64,000 nt of DNA, taken from Nephrocerus scutellatus (taxonomy: Eukaryota; Arthropoda; Insecta; Diptera; Pipunculidae). Position 1 is the first letter of the stretch. Each line of letters starts with the position of its first letter. Location of the stretch: the NCBI GenBank assembly GCA_947095585.1, contig OX352765.1:65287425-65351424 (forward strand), written 5' to 3'. Shown here one piece after another: positions 21,315 to 33,660 of the stretch. Position numbers and translations under genes: made by a program. The notes under the pieces were generated by a model that made no database searches, had not been told where the DNA came from, and worked only from the letters and a program-made list of their open reading frames with translations.

Positions 21315-24300
21315 TGGATCACTGGGTGTTGCAACTGGATTAGAATTTGCCATACCAAATCGACCAATCACTTCTGATATATACGATTTTTGATCAATAT
21401 AAATCCCATTCTCGTACGTAAAATGTAAACCAATACATGAAGTCGCAATGCCCATGTCTTTCATTTTAAATGCATTGCATAACGCGTCTTTCAATTTGTT
21501 CAAAGTGACTTGATTTTTCCAAAAATCAGGAAGTCATCAACATAGATCGTAATGATCAAAGACAGATCATCATTAAAGAACACACATGGATCATTTATTG
21601 ATTTCTTTAAGCCGTACAACTTTAACATCTTTGTTAATTTCTCGTTCCATACTCGTCCACTTTGTTTAAGACCATATATCGCCATATTTAACTTACAGAC
21701 TTTATTTGTTCAATCGTGAAAACCTTCCGGTTGAACCATATATATGTCTTCTTTTAGATCGCCCTGCAAAAATGCTGTAATTGCATCCATCTGATCAATA
21801 TTTAAATCATTTTTTGCAGCAAGTGCGATGACAAAACGAATCGATGAGTAACGTACCTCTGGTGAATACACTTCTTCATAATCGATTCCATAGACCTGTG
21901 AGCAACCTTTTGCAACCAATCTTGCTTTAAATCGAGTAATGTTTTCAAAATCATTACGCTTGAGTTTAAAAACCCATTTTGATTTAATCGGTTTGCGATT
22001 TTTAGGCAAATCCACTAACTGCCAAGTCCCATTTTCGACTAATTAATTAACTTCTTCTTGCATTGCCGATTTCCATTGATCACAATTTTTATTATTCAAA
22101 GCTTCATTATATGTTATCGGCTCATCTACTTGTGCAAGTGCAAGCCATAGGCGCCATATGTAATATATCCATCAAATTTTCTTGGCCTTGGTGCACGACT
22201 GGTTCTTCGAACTGTTTGTTGTGGTGTAAAACTACCAATATCTTCATAGGTTTTATCATTTGCGTCATCATATTTCGTTTCAATTGAAATTTCGGATGGA
22301 ACCAATGTTTTTTTTAACCCATTCTCGATAGACTCACTAGACGATTCTGGAGGAGTACAGTTGGAAACGCTTTGTTCATTGTCCCTCAATTCATTTGATT
22401 CCTCCTTTAACTCTAAATCGACTGAATCTTCTATGACAAGAACTTGATCAGAGCTATTTTCGTTAATAAACATAAAATCTCGACTGATCTCAAACTTCTT
22501 GCTGATCGGATTAACACAACGATAACCTTTAGTACCTTCAGAAAATCCCACAAAAACCAATTTTTTGACTTTTTATCCCACTTTCTCCGTTTTTGCTTTG
22601 GAATGTGCACCATAACTGGACTACCAAATACTTGAAGATGACTAACATCAACTTTATTTCCTGACCAAAAATCTTCCGGAGTTTTTGTATTTAATGTGGC
22701 ATTTGCTGATCTATTTAATGTATATGTTGCCATGTTAATAGCTTCAGCCCAGAACGAGACATCCAGCTTCGAATCAAACAACATACACTTAGGCTTTTCC
22801 ACAAATTTTCTATTTGTTCTTTCGGCGATAACTTTTTGCTCGGGAGTATACGCAACTGATGTTTGATACCATTCATCTTAAAATATTTTTTGAACCTTTG
22901 ATTGATGTACTCCGTGCCATTATCTGATCTTAATGCTTTGATGTATCTTCCCGTTTCTTTTTCAACTACTGCTTGAAAATCAATAAAGCGATCGAACACC
23001 TCAGACTTTTCTTTTAAAAAATGTACAAAAATCTTTCTTGAATGGTCATCTATAAAGGTAAGTATGAATTTAGCGCCACCGATTGATTTATTTTCCCCTG
23101 GGCCTATTAAATCAGTACGAACTAAATCTAAAATGTTATTTGTGCGCGTCGTGCTTACCTTCTTTGCAAATCTCACAATTTTTAATTTCAATTTCGTTTT
23201 TATCATTAAAATTGATGCCATTTACTAAACCATTTTTCATCTTACACATGCCCGCAAAGTTTATATGACCCAACTTTCTATGCCACAATAAACCACTCTT
23301 TGTCTGTGACATGGCTGCTAAACATTTAACTTGTTGTACCTGAAGTCGATATATACTATTATCTGATTTAATGTCACACACTAACTGTTTTAGTTTATTG
23401 ATAATTCGACAGCCATTTTGATCAAATATGACTTCATTGCCGTTTTTTACTATTTGTGCTACAGACAATAAGTTCGCAGATAAACCAGGAACGCACAAAA
23501 CATTATTAAAATCTATCTCGAATTCGCTTACACGCACTTGTATTTTACCGACACCTTTAACTGGAACTTTGCTTGAATTTGCCGAAGTAATTTGTGTAAT
23601 TTCGGATGATTTTATTTCGGTGAACAAATTTTCAAATGGTGACATATGCTGTGATGCTCCACTATCTATGTACCACTCACTTTCATGGCACCGTTTTGAA
23701 AAATATGCTGCACTTATAACTTTAACGGAATCTTGAACCGTTGAGGAAAATGCGACTCTTGCTTGTGAGCTTTGATTCTTATTATTTTTATTATATTGTG
23801 GCTGTGACTTATTCTCACTTTTCGGCGAACGGCAATCCTTAGCCATATGCCCACGTTTGCCGCAATTAAAACACTTGACTTTGATTTTTGACGATGATTT
23901 TGATTTCTTGTTGCTACCACTGTTTCCAAATAACGCTGATCCTTGACCATCCGATTTCAAACCATAATCGCAATCAAGTAATTTAGATTTGATTGAATCC
24001 TCCGTTATTGTGGTGCCGCTACTTTCAAGTCCCATTTTCATAGGAGCAAAATCATTCGGTAAACCAGCTAACAAAATGCTACCAAGCCACTCATCTGGCA
24101 CAGAAAAACCTATACCGTACAATTTATTCGCAGTTTCAAATGCTTGTGAAATATACTCGTTCATGAAATCACAACTTTCCAAGCGTATTGTCACCAACTT
24201 GCGTAACAAACCGATACGACGCGAAAGTCCACGATCCTCATATAAGTCTTTCAATTTCTTCTATGTTCCAGCTGCTGAGGTTGAATTTGCAACGTGTACG

Positions 24301-24503
24301 AACAAACTTGGAGAAATGCTTAATTCGATTCTGGCTTAAGCTTTCCTGTTCTTTGCTTCATCTGTTTCAGCATTTGTTCCAGTTTCAATACAATTAGTGT
24401 AATCATTCAATTCAAGTAAATTTTTAATTGAAAATTTCCATGTATGGTAATTCTCACTACCACGCAATTTTTCGACGCCGTTCCAACCACCATCGTTCGC
24501 CAT
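21315..24503 (-). pseudogene. Copia-type gag-pol, copy 1 (3' truncated)
   Basis: Read leftward from the ATG at 24503. The Gag start is interrupted by a stop near 24338; the main frame 24254-23136 holds UBN2-type gag, the CCHC knuckle CFNCGKRGHMAKDC, protease YIDSGASQHM and the integrase zinc finger LWHRKLGHINF. Integrase core follows at 23221-22715, with SDNGTEY. RT of the copia type follows at 22015-21500 with YVDD near 21545, then 21503-21319. Integrase precedes RT, which defines Ty1/copia. RNase H and the 3' LTR are missing at the breakpoint into B. Several frameshifts make it inactive. Confidence 0.88.
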
Positions 24504-24559
24504 TTTGCAACTATATTTTAATTAATTTGAAATCGACGAACAATTCACCTTTTTTTTAT

Positions 24560-24725
24560 TATTTTAATTCATTTATCGCGACAAACACGAATTTCAAATT
24601 ATTTATCGCGACTAACACGAATTTCAATTTATTTATCGCGACTAATACGAATTTCAATTAATTTATCGCGACTAACAGGAACTTCATTTAATTTATCGCG
24701 ATTAACACGAATTTCAATTAATTAC
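24560..24725 (+). repeat. ~35-bp tandem repeats in copia leader
   Basis: Repeated blocks of TTTATCGCGACTAACACGAA plus TTTCAATT, five or six units with small changes. Two to five units occur at the equivalent sites in the other copia copies (10110-10195, 18070-18145, 31340-31500, 39490-39610), so copy number varies between units. Confidence 0.8.
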
Positions 24726-24772
24726 GACTTGTAACAAAGAAAACAATTTCAAACAAAATTTTTGCGTCTCTC

Positions 24773-24785
24773 TGGCCCCATAACC
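24773..24785 (-). other. Copia primer binding site, initiator-Met type
   Basis: On the minus strand GGTTATGGGGCCA directly follows the LTR end. Copia elements prime from an internal part of initiator methionine tRNA, and this sequence resembles that site. It also occurs at 31550-31562 and 39666-39678. Confidence 0.65.
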
Positions 24786-24998
24786 TGTTAAAAATATAAA
24801 GCTATATATAATAAAGAACACGAGAACACGTCCGACTGGTTTGAAATCATATTAACAAGTAAGAGTTTATTTTAACTAGTAGTGTGTAAGAGAATACAAT
24901 ATATACTGTGTTTGTGAATACAATTAACAATACAATTGACTGAGTAGAGTGTTTATGAATACAATAAACTAAATGCTGACAATATTAAATTTATAACA
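24786..24998 (-). mobile_element. Copia-type LTR, copy 3
   Basis: A 213-bp LTR with TGTTA/TAACA ends. It is the 5' LTR of the minus-strand copia copy 21315-24503 and is uninterrupted here. Confidence 0.8.
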
Positions 24999-25023
24999 GA
25001 CATCCATATAAATGTTTCCATAT

Positions 25024-25478
25024 TGTTACGAAAAGTAGTCAGTAGAGCATATAATAAAATTTAAATCCTAAGATAAGTCCCAATGTAAATGCTGCGTACT
25101 AAAAATAAGCAATTTCACGTTGCATACTTTTAGTCTCTAAGACTATTAGATTATTTGAAATTTGAAAAGTAACCGCCTGCAAGTTTGAATGATTGTGTAC
25201 TGGTCAAACAAGTAGTCAAACCGGTTTGTGCGGTTTGCCCGGTTTTTGTAAAAGAACATGATTGAACATGTAGTCTATTTTTAGAAGATGACTCATTACA
25301 TATAAGTATCGTTAGTTGTAAATAAGGGAATAAGGCTACAATTTTCTGGTCTTCTCTCGATATTTCTGTCTAGCTTTTAATTGAGTATAAATAGAGGCGT
25401 TAGGCCGAAGTAAGATTATTAGTTGTTTGGAATTTAACCAGTGCAGTTGTAAACGTTCTTGTAAAGTGATAAAGCTGA
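25024..25478 (+). mobile_element. Element B 5' LTR, copy 3 (3' truncated)
   Basis: Begins TGTTACGAAAAG like the others and keeps the TATA box near 25388. It breaks near 25478 into gag, so the LTR end, primer site and SAP-coding part are missing. Confidence 0.82.
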
Positions 25479-28150
25479 CTAAAGTGACTAAAGCAAGGTC
25501 AAGAGCTTAATACCAAATTTGATAAACAAAATCAGAAGCTGGAATCACTTAGAGGTGAAATGAGTGAAAATCAAGAAGAAGTAAAATTGCTCGAGACGAA
25601 CGTGACAGGAAAGGTAAGTGGTCTTGAAGGAAAAATTAAGGAATTTGAGACCCGGTTGGACAATCGTACCCAGTTTATCAGAGAGAACACTCAACAAAGT
25701 ACTCCCAGACTCATTCCCATTTCATTTCTAGTAACCAGAAAGGAATTTTGAAGCCACCTGCGTTCGATGGCGAGACAGCTTTTGAGAATTTCAAAGTCCA
25801 GTTTACAGCTGCTGTACAACACAATGGATGGGGTGTGGAAGAACAGCTTAATTCTCTGATCCTAGCGTTAAGGGGCAAGGCAGCAGACGTATTGCAAATG
25901 ATTCCAAATGCTGAGATGAGTTCCGGAAGAATATTGAAAGAGTTGGACTTACGTTATGGATAGTCTCACACCCAGGAGCTAAGCAAAATACAGCTCCAGA
26001 TGAAGAAACAGCAGCGAGGAGAACGGCTTCAAGAATTAGAACGGGAAATAACTAAGCTAGCACGACAAGCCTATTGTGTGGTTCCGGCTGGTATCTTGGA
26101 CGGATTGGCAGTGGATGCGTTCATCAATGCTATTCGAGATAAACAGTTGAAGCTTTATTTAAGGACAACACCCAGAGGAAAGTCAATGAATGAAGATTTG
26201 GCATCGGCTTTGGAAAGCAGCTAGAGTCAGTTTGTCTACTGAATTGGTTAGATTGCGCAAGCTGGAAACAGAGGACATTACACAAATAAAAGCCCTTATT
26301 AAAGAGGAAATCCGAAAAACAAAAACTGAAAGCCCTCAGAACGACGGAAACCCAACAACTAGTTCCCTTCCAAAATGCTTTAGATGTCAGAAAACTGGAC
26401 ATTTTATCCGCGACTGCAAGGAACCAAGACCAACACAAACTACAATACAGCCAGTGAATCGTGTCAAGAGGCCTGAACATTTACGGCAGATGGGCGCATC
26501 ACAGATGAATGAGGTGCAGCAGCCAGCTTACCTCGTAGCTGCAGACCAGGAAAACTAAGTTACACCAGCTTTACGGGGCGTAAGCTGGTGAAGAGGGGAG
26601 AGAGCCCCAAGGTCACAGTGAACATTTCCAAACTTGGAAAGGACAGCAACAGCTTGGTTGTTAGTGGTGTGTTAGAAGGAAAACCATGCACGTTTACCTT
26701 GGATACAGGAGCTTCCAGATCAGTTGTAAATCCCAAAGTGGTGTCTTAAGGCCAACTGAAAAAAGTAATTCGCTATAATTTGTGGACAGCGACAGGTGAA
26801 GCCGCAGCAATTAAAGGAGAGTGCTCCTGTAGTGTCATGTTTGGAAGAATACAGTTTTCTCATCAGTTTATTGTTGCCAGCATCACAGATGAATGCATAT
26901 TGGGCTTGGATTTCATGACAGAGCACGAGACGTCCCTTGATATAAAGAACCACGTGTTAATATGGCGTAATGTGGAAGTACGTCTTCAAATAAATGACAA
27001 CCAGAGTGGTGGGCTAAAATACATTACTGAAGAAAAAGTGGAGATACCACCGATGTGCGAGAAAATCATTTATGGCAAGGTGAACGGTGATCTTGGGGAC
27101 AGTAAACTAGGAATGGTGGAGCCAACCAACAACGGATTGCTATGCGGAAGAACTCTTGTTTAACTCCAGCCTAAGATACCAGTGAGAATAATGAACGTTA
27201 GCCCGTCCCCGAAGGTAATAAGAGAAGGAACAGTCATTGGCAAGACTCAGGGAGTAAGCTGCATCGCAAACTGCCAAGACGATTACAACTAGATAAGCAA
27301 CAAGAAGCAGAAACGCTGGTTAAGAAAATGGAACGGGATGGAATCATAGAGAAGTCTAAAAGCCCATGGAGCTCACCTGTGGTACTTGTTCAAAAGAAAG
27401 ATGGTTCCACGAGATTTTGTGTAGACTATCGGAAACTAAACGATTTTACCAAAAAGAATAGTTATTCATTACCACGTATAGACGAGACGTTGGACACCTT
27501 ATCGGGAGCCAGAATCTTCAGTACATTGGATCTGAAAAGCGGATATTGGCAGGTATCAGTTCATGACAACGACAAGGAGAAGGCAAAATTTACTGCGGGA
27601 AATGGCTTGTATTAATTTTCTCTTCGAGCGGTTGATGGAACATGTTTTGCGAGGCCTTAGCTGGAAGACTAGTCTAATCTATTTGGATGACATCATTGTT
27701 TTAGTCGCACATTAAATGAGCACGTGAATAATCTTCGACAAGTTCTGGAAACCATAAAAGCAGCAGGATTAAAGTTGAGTCCGCCGAAATGTAGCCTTTT
27801 CAAAAATGAAGTGAACTATTTGGGCCACATTGTATCCAGTCAAGGAGTACGCACGGATCCCAAGAAGTTGGAAGCTGTTAACCAATGGCCGGTAGCAAAG
27901 AATTTACATGAGCTCCGAAGTTTTCTGGGGCTATGCTCATACTATCAACGGTTTGTGCCTAACTTCGCAGATTTGCACGAAGCCTTCATCGCCTTACTGA
28001 GAAGAACCAAAAGTTCCAATGGTCTAGGGAGCACCAAAAATCATTTGACTTGTTAAAGGGAAAGCTGAGTAGTTCTCCAATTCTGGCATATCCACAGGCA
28101 GGAGAACTCTTCTGGGCACTGACGCGAGCAATGCGGGAATAGGAGCGGTG
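25479..28150 (+). pseudogene. gag-pol: Element B gag-pol remnant, copy 3
   Basis: It begins inside the coiled-coil part of gag. Capsid 25748-26224 has a TAG at 25961-25963. The CCHC knuckle CFRCQKTGHFIRDC lies in 26190-26558. Protease LDTGASRSVV, near 26700, is followed by a TAA. RT lies in 27328-27615, ending in a stop, and 27724-28056. RNase H is truncated at the same B/copia junction as at 21314. The stop after VSKVVS-type protease sequence and the RT stop are shared with copy 4. Confidence 0.85.
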
Positions 28151-31100
28151 GATCACTGGGTGTTGCAACTGGATTAGAATTTGCCATACCAAATCGACCA
28201 ATCACTTCTGATATATACGATTTTTGATCAATATAAATCCCATTATTCTCGTACGTAAAATGTAAACCAATACATGAAGTCGCAATGCCCATGTCTTTCA
28301 TTTTAAATGCATTGCATAACGCGTCTTTCAATTTGTTCAAAGTGACTTGATTTTTCCAAAAAATCAGGAAGTCATCAACATAGATCGTAATGATCAAAGA
28401 CAGATCATCATTAAAGAACACACATGGATCATTTATTGATTTCTTTAAGCCGTGTAACTTTAACATCTTTGTTAATTTCTCGTTCCATACTCGTCCACTT
28501 TGTTTAAGATCATATATCGCCATATTTAACTTACAGACTTTATTTGTTCAATCGTGAAAACCTTCCGGTTGAACCATATATATGTCTTCTTTTAGATCGC
28601 CCTGCAAAAATGCTGTAATTGCATCCATCTGATCAATATTTAAACCATTTTTAGCAGCAAGTGCGATGACAAAACGAATCGATGAGTAACGTTCCACTGG
28701 TGAATTCACTTCTTCATAATCGATAGACCTGTGAGCAACCTTTTGCAACCAATCTTGCTTTAAATCAAGTAATGTTTCCAAAATCATTACGCTTGAGTTT
28801 AAAAACCCATTTTGATTTAATCGGTTTGCGATTTTTGGGCAAATCCACTAACTGTCAAGTCCCATTTTCGACCAACGAATTAACTTCTTCTTGCATGGCC
28901 GATTTCCATTGATCACAATTTTCATTATTCAAAGCTTCATTATATGTTATCGGCTCATCTACTTGTGCAAGTAAGCCATAGGCGCCATATGTAATATATC
29001 CTTCACTGTTTGTTGTGGTGTAAAACTACCAATATCTTCATAGGTTTTTTCATTTGCGTCATCATATTTCGTTTCAATTGAAATTTCGGATGGAACCAAT
29101 GTTTTTTTTAACTCATTCTCGATAGACTCACTAGACGATTCTGGAGGAGTACTGTTGGGAACGCTTTGTTCATTGTCCCTCACTTCATTTGATTCCTCCT
29201 TTAACTCTAAATCGACTGAATCTTCTGTTACAAGAACTTGATCAGAGCCATTTTCGTTTATAAACATAACATCTCGACTGATCTCAAGCTTCTTGCTGAT
29301 CGGATTAACACAACGATAACCTTTAGTACCTTCAGAAAATCCCACAAAAACCAATTTTTTTTGACTTTTTATCCCACTTCCTCCGTTTTTGCTTTGGAAT
29401 GTGCACCATAACTGGACTGGACCAAAAATCTTCAGGAGTTTTTGTATTTAATGTGGCATTTGCTGATCTATTTAATGTATATGTTGCCATGTTAATAACT
29501 TAAGCCCAGAACGAGACATCCAGCTTCGAATCAAACAACATACACTTAAGATTTTCCACCAATTTTCTATTTGTTCTTTCGGCGATGACTTTTTGCTCGG
29601 GAGTATACGCAATTGATGTTTGATACCATTCATCTAAAAATATTTTTTGAACCTTTGATTGATGTACTCCGTGCCATTATCTGATCTTAATGCTTTGATG
29701 TATCTTCCCGTTTCTTTTTCAACTACTGCTTGAAACTCAATAAAGCGATCGAACACTTCAGACTTTTCTTTTAAAAAATGTACAAAAATCTTTCTTGAAT
29801 GGTCATCTATAAAGGTAAGTATGAATTTAGCGCCACCGATTGATTTATTTTCCATCGGTCCTATTAAATCAGTATGAACTAAATCTAAAATGTTATTTGT
29901 GCGCGTCGTGCTATTAGTAAATGATTTTCAAGTTTGCTTACCTTCTTTGCAAATCTCACAATTTTTAATTTCAATTTCGTTTTTATCATTAAAATTGATG
30001 CCATTTACTAAACCATTTTTCATCTTACACATGTCCGCAAAGTTTATATGACCCAACTTTCTATGCCACAATAAACCACTCTTTGTCTGTGACATGGCTG
30101 CTAAACATTTAACTTGTTGTACCTGAAGTCGATATATACTATTATCTGATTTAATGTCACACACTTACTGTTTTAGTTTATTGATAGTTCGACAGCCATT
30201 TTGATCAAATATGACTTCATTACCGTTTTTAACTATTTGTGCTACAGACAATAAGTTCGCAGATAAACCAGGAACGCACAAAACATTATTAAAATCTATC
30301 TCTAATTCGTTTACACGCATTTGTATTTTACCGACACCTTTAACTGGAACTTTGCTTGAATTTGCCGAAGTAATTTGTGTAATTTCGGATGATTTTATTT
30401 CGGTGAACAAATTTTCAAATGGTGACATATGCTGTGATGCTCCACTATCTATGTACCACTCACTTTCATGGCACCGTTTTGAAAAATATGCTGCACTTAT
30501 AACTTTAACGGAATCTTGAACCGTTGATGAAAATGTGACTCTTGCTTGTGAGCTTTGATTCTTATTATTTTTATTATATTGTGGCTGTGACTTATTCTCA
30601 CTTTTCGGCGAACGGCAATCTTTAGCCATATGCCCACGTTTGCCACAATTAAAACACTTGACTTTGATTTTTGACGATGATTATGATTTATTGTTGCTAC
30701 CACTGTTTCCAAATAACGCTGATCCTTGACCATCCGATTTCGAACCATAATCGCAATCAAGTAATTTCGATTTGATTGAATCTGCCGTTATTGTGGTGCC
30801 GCTGCTTTCAAGTCCCATTATCATAGGAGCAAAATCATTCGGTAAACCAGCTAACAAAATGCTACCAAGCCATTCATCTGGCACAGAAAAACCTATACCG
30901 TTCAATTTATTCGCAGTTTCAAATGCTTGTGAAATATACTCGTTCATGGAATCACAACTTTCCAAGCGTATTGTCACCAACTTGCGTAACAAACCGATAC
31001 GACGCGAAAGACCATGATCCTCATATAAGTCTTTCAATTTCTTCTATGTTCCAGCCGCTGAGGTTGAATTTGCAACGTGTACGAACAAACTTGGAGAAAT

Positions 31101-31286
31101 GCTTAATTCGATTCTGGCTTAAGCTTTCCTGTTCTTTGCTTCATCTGTTTTAGCATTTGTTCCAGTTTCAATACAATTAGTGTAATCATTCAATCCAAGT
31201 AAATTTTTAATTGAAAATTGCCATGTATGGTAATTCTCACTATCACGCAATTTTTCGACGCCGTTCCAACCACCATCGTTCGCCAT
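28151..31286 (-). pseudogene. Copia-type gag-pol, copy 2 (3' truncated)
   Basis: Same layout and same left breakpoint as 21315-24503; start codon at 31286. Frames are more broken: gag 31037-30681, knuckle and protease 30629-30165, integrase zinc finger 30164-29928, integrase core 29855-29634, variable region 29354-28959, RT 28787-28548 and 28523-28053 with YVDD near 28385. A small deletion removes part of the connector seen in copy 1 near 22620-22690. Confidence 0.85.
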
Positions 31287-31585
31287 TTTGCAACTATATT
31301 TTAATTAATTTGGAATCGACGAACAATTCACCTTTTTTTTTTAATTAATTTATCGCGACAAACACGAATTTTAATTAATTAATCGCGACTAACACGAATT
31401 TCAATTTATTTATCGCGACTAACACGAATTTCAATTTATTTATCGCGACTAATACGAATTTCAATTAATTTATCGCGACTAACACTAATTTCAATTAATT
31501 TCGACTTGTAACAAAGAAAACAATTTCAAACAAAATTTTTGCGTTTCTCTGGCCCCATAACCTGTTAAAAATATAAAGCTATATA

Positions 31586-32850
31586 AAGGGTTATCCATTT
31601 CGCGGTTTCAAAAGTATAGGGCTGGAATTCGACATCTGTCAAACTAAGTTGTTAAAACAATTTTTTTTTTCAGTTGAAAGTCTGACATTTACGAAAATGG
31701 ATCGCTTAACTATCGCACAACGCTTGAAAATTGTAAAAACCTACTACAAAAATGGTAATTCTGCCACAGCCACATATCGTGCTTTAAGAGGAGATTATGG
31801 TTTACATAATCGTCCAACTACGCAAGCAATTGGCAAAATTGTGAAGAAATTAGAAGAGACTGGATCGGTTACAGATATTGTAAGGCCTGTGCATCATCGT
31901 TTCGCTCGTACCACCGAAAATATCGCTGTTGTAAGTGAAAGTGTTGCCGAAGACCCGAATGTGTCGATTCCTCGTCGTTCTCAGGAATTAGGATCTACAC
32001 CTACATCCATATAAAATCCAGCTCACACAACAACTGAAGCCAGCTGACCATTCACAACGTCGTAGATACGTCGAATGGGTGCTTGAACAACAGGCGGTGG
32101 ACGGCGATTTTTCGAACAAAATATTCTTCAGCGACGAAGCACATTTCTCACTCGGTGGGTATGTTAACAAACAAAATTGTCGTATTTGGGGTTCTGAGAA
32201 TCCCCAAGTAATTGAAGAGAGGCCATTAAATCCACAAAAAGTCACTGCTTGGTGCGCTCTTTGGTCCGGAGGTGTGATTGGACCTTACTTCTTCGAAAAC
32301 GACGATGGAATGACTGTCACCGTCAATTCGGAGGTTTATGGTCATATGCTAACCGACTTTTTTTTTTGCCTGCTATTGAAGAATACGACTTAGAAAATAT
32401 GTGGTTTCAACAAGACGGTGCCACATGCCACACAACTCGAGCGAATATGGCATTATTGCAAGAGACATTTCCTGGCCGCGTAATTTCTCGTCGTGGCGAT
32501 ACCAACTGGCCACCAAGATCATGCGATTTGACATCGCTTGACTTTTTTTGTGGGGCTACGCGAAAGACCGTGTTTATGCAGATAAACCTTTAACTCTTGA
32601 GCACTTAAAAACCAATATTCGTCAAGTTATGGCTGAGATACCGCCCAATATGTGTGAAAAAGTGGTCAAAAATTACCTCAAAAGAATTGATGCTTGCAAC
32701 AATTCGCGTGGTGGTCATTTAAATGATGTAGTGTTTCACACATAATGTCAACGTTCAAACTTTATAATAAAAAAGAAATATCATGATAAAAAATATTTTA
32801 TATGTGTTTTATTTACGTTTACTTTTGAAACCGCAAAATGGATAACCCTT
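31586..32850 (+). mobile_element. rosa/mariner DNA transposon, copy 1
   Basis: A 1265-bp element flanked by TA/TA. The ends are 31-bp terminal inverted repeats with one mismatch, starting AAGGGTTATCCATTT and continuing GCGGTTTCAAAAGTA. It interrupts the copia LTR exactly, since removing it restores GCTATATATAATAAAG. It carries a broken transposase gene. Confidence 0.9.
31697..32745 (+). pseudogene. rosa-type transposase, copy 1 (frameshifted)
   Basis: The N-terminal helix-turn-helix region (MDRLTIAQRLKIVKTYYKNG) is open to 32014. Further parts lie in 32079-32393, 32249-32593 and 32548-32745. Motifs are SDEAHF, QQDGATCH and the final CDLT-x-LDF. The spacing between the second and third acidic residues is 41 by my count on copy 2, the DD41D pattern of the rosa family. 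A deletion before 32014 and shifts in T-runs (32352, near 32540) inactivate it. Confidence 0.85.
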
Positions 32851-33096
32851 TATAATAAAGAACACGAGGACACGTCCGACTGGTTTGAAATCATATTAAC
32901 AAGTAAGGTTTTATTTTAACTAGTAGTGTGTAAGATAATACAATATATACTGTGTTTGTGAATACAATTAACAATACAATAGACTGAGTACAGTATTAGT
33001 GAATACAATTGACTGAGTAGAGTGTTTATGAATACAAAAAACTAAGTGCTGACAATATTAAATTTATAAAAGACATCCATATAAATGTTTCCATAT

Positions 33097-33576
33097 TGTT
33101 ACGAAAAGTAGTTAGTAGCGCATATAATAAAATTTGAATCCTAAGATAAATCGCAATGTAAATACTGCATACTAAAAAATGAGCACTTTCACGTTGCATA
33201 CTTTTAGGCTCTAAGACTATTAGATTATTTGAAATTTGAAAAGTAACCGCCTGTAAGTTTGAATCATTGTGTATTGGTCAAACAAGTAATCAAACCGGTT
33301 TGTGCGGTTTGCCCGGTTTTTGTAAAAGAACATGATTGAACGTTGTAGTTGTAAACGTTCTTGTAAAGTGATAAAGCTATAACCTAAGAGAATTATTGTG
33401 AAGTACTATTATCATAAGTGTTTTTGTGTACTGTGAAAAGTAATCACCAAAATATATTGTGAACATGTGTTAATTTTATTGTTGTTCATTAAAGTTGTTA
33501 TTTGTAAATTAATTAACTTGCGTTGTGTTTTATTTGCGAATTCCTTTACGAACGCGAAAGCCTGAATTTCGTAACA
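33097..33576 (+). mobile_element. Element B 5' LTR, copy 4 (internally deleted)
   Basis: The termini are intact (TGTTAC...GTAACA), but the LTR is only 480 bp. About 160 bases, including the TATAAATA box, are missing at about 33340. AATAAA has become ATATAT (near 33452). Such an LTR should not promote transcription. The primer site follows at 33579-33596. Confidence 0.85.
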
Positions 33577-33660
33577 ATTGGTGTCAGAAGTGGGATTTTG
33601 CAAATCGTGAGACAGTAAAATTTTACAAATCGTTGAACAATAAATAAATTAATAAATAAA

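Larger units (their letters stand above)
31563..33071 (-). mobile_element. Copia-type LTR, copy 4, interrupted by rosa
   Basis: LTR sequence is at 31563-31585 and 32853-33071, separated by a rosa/mariner element that duplicated a TA. The distal end reads TTTATAAAAG rather than TTTATAACAG. An extra short duplication (TGAGTACAGTATTAGTGAAT) lies near 32985. Confidence 0.78.
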
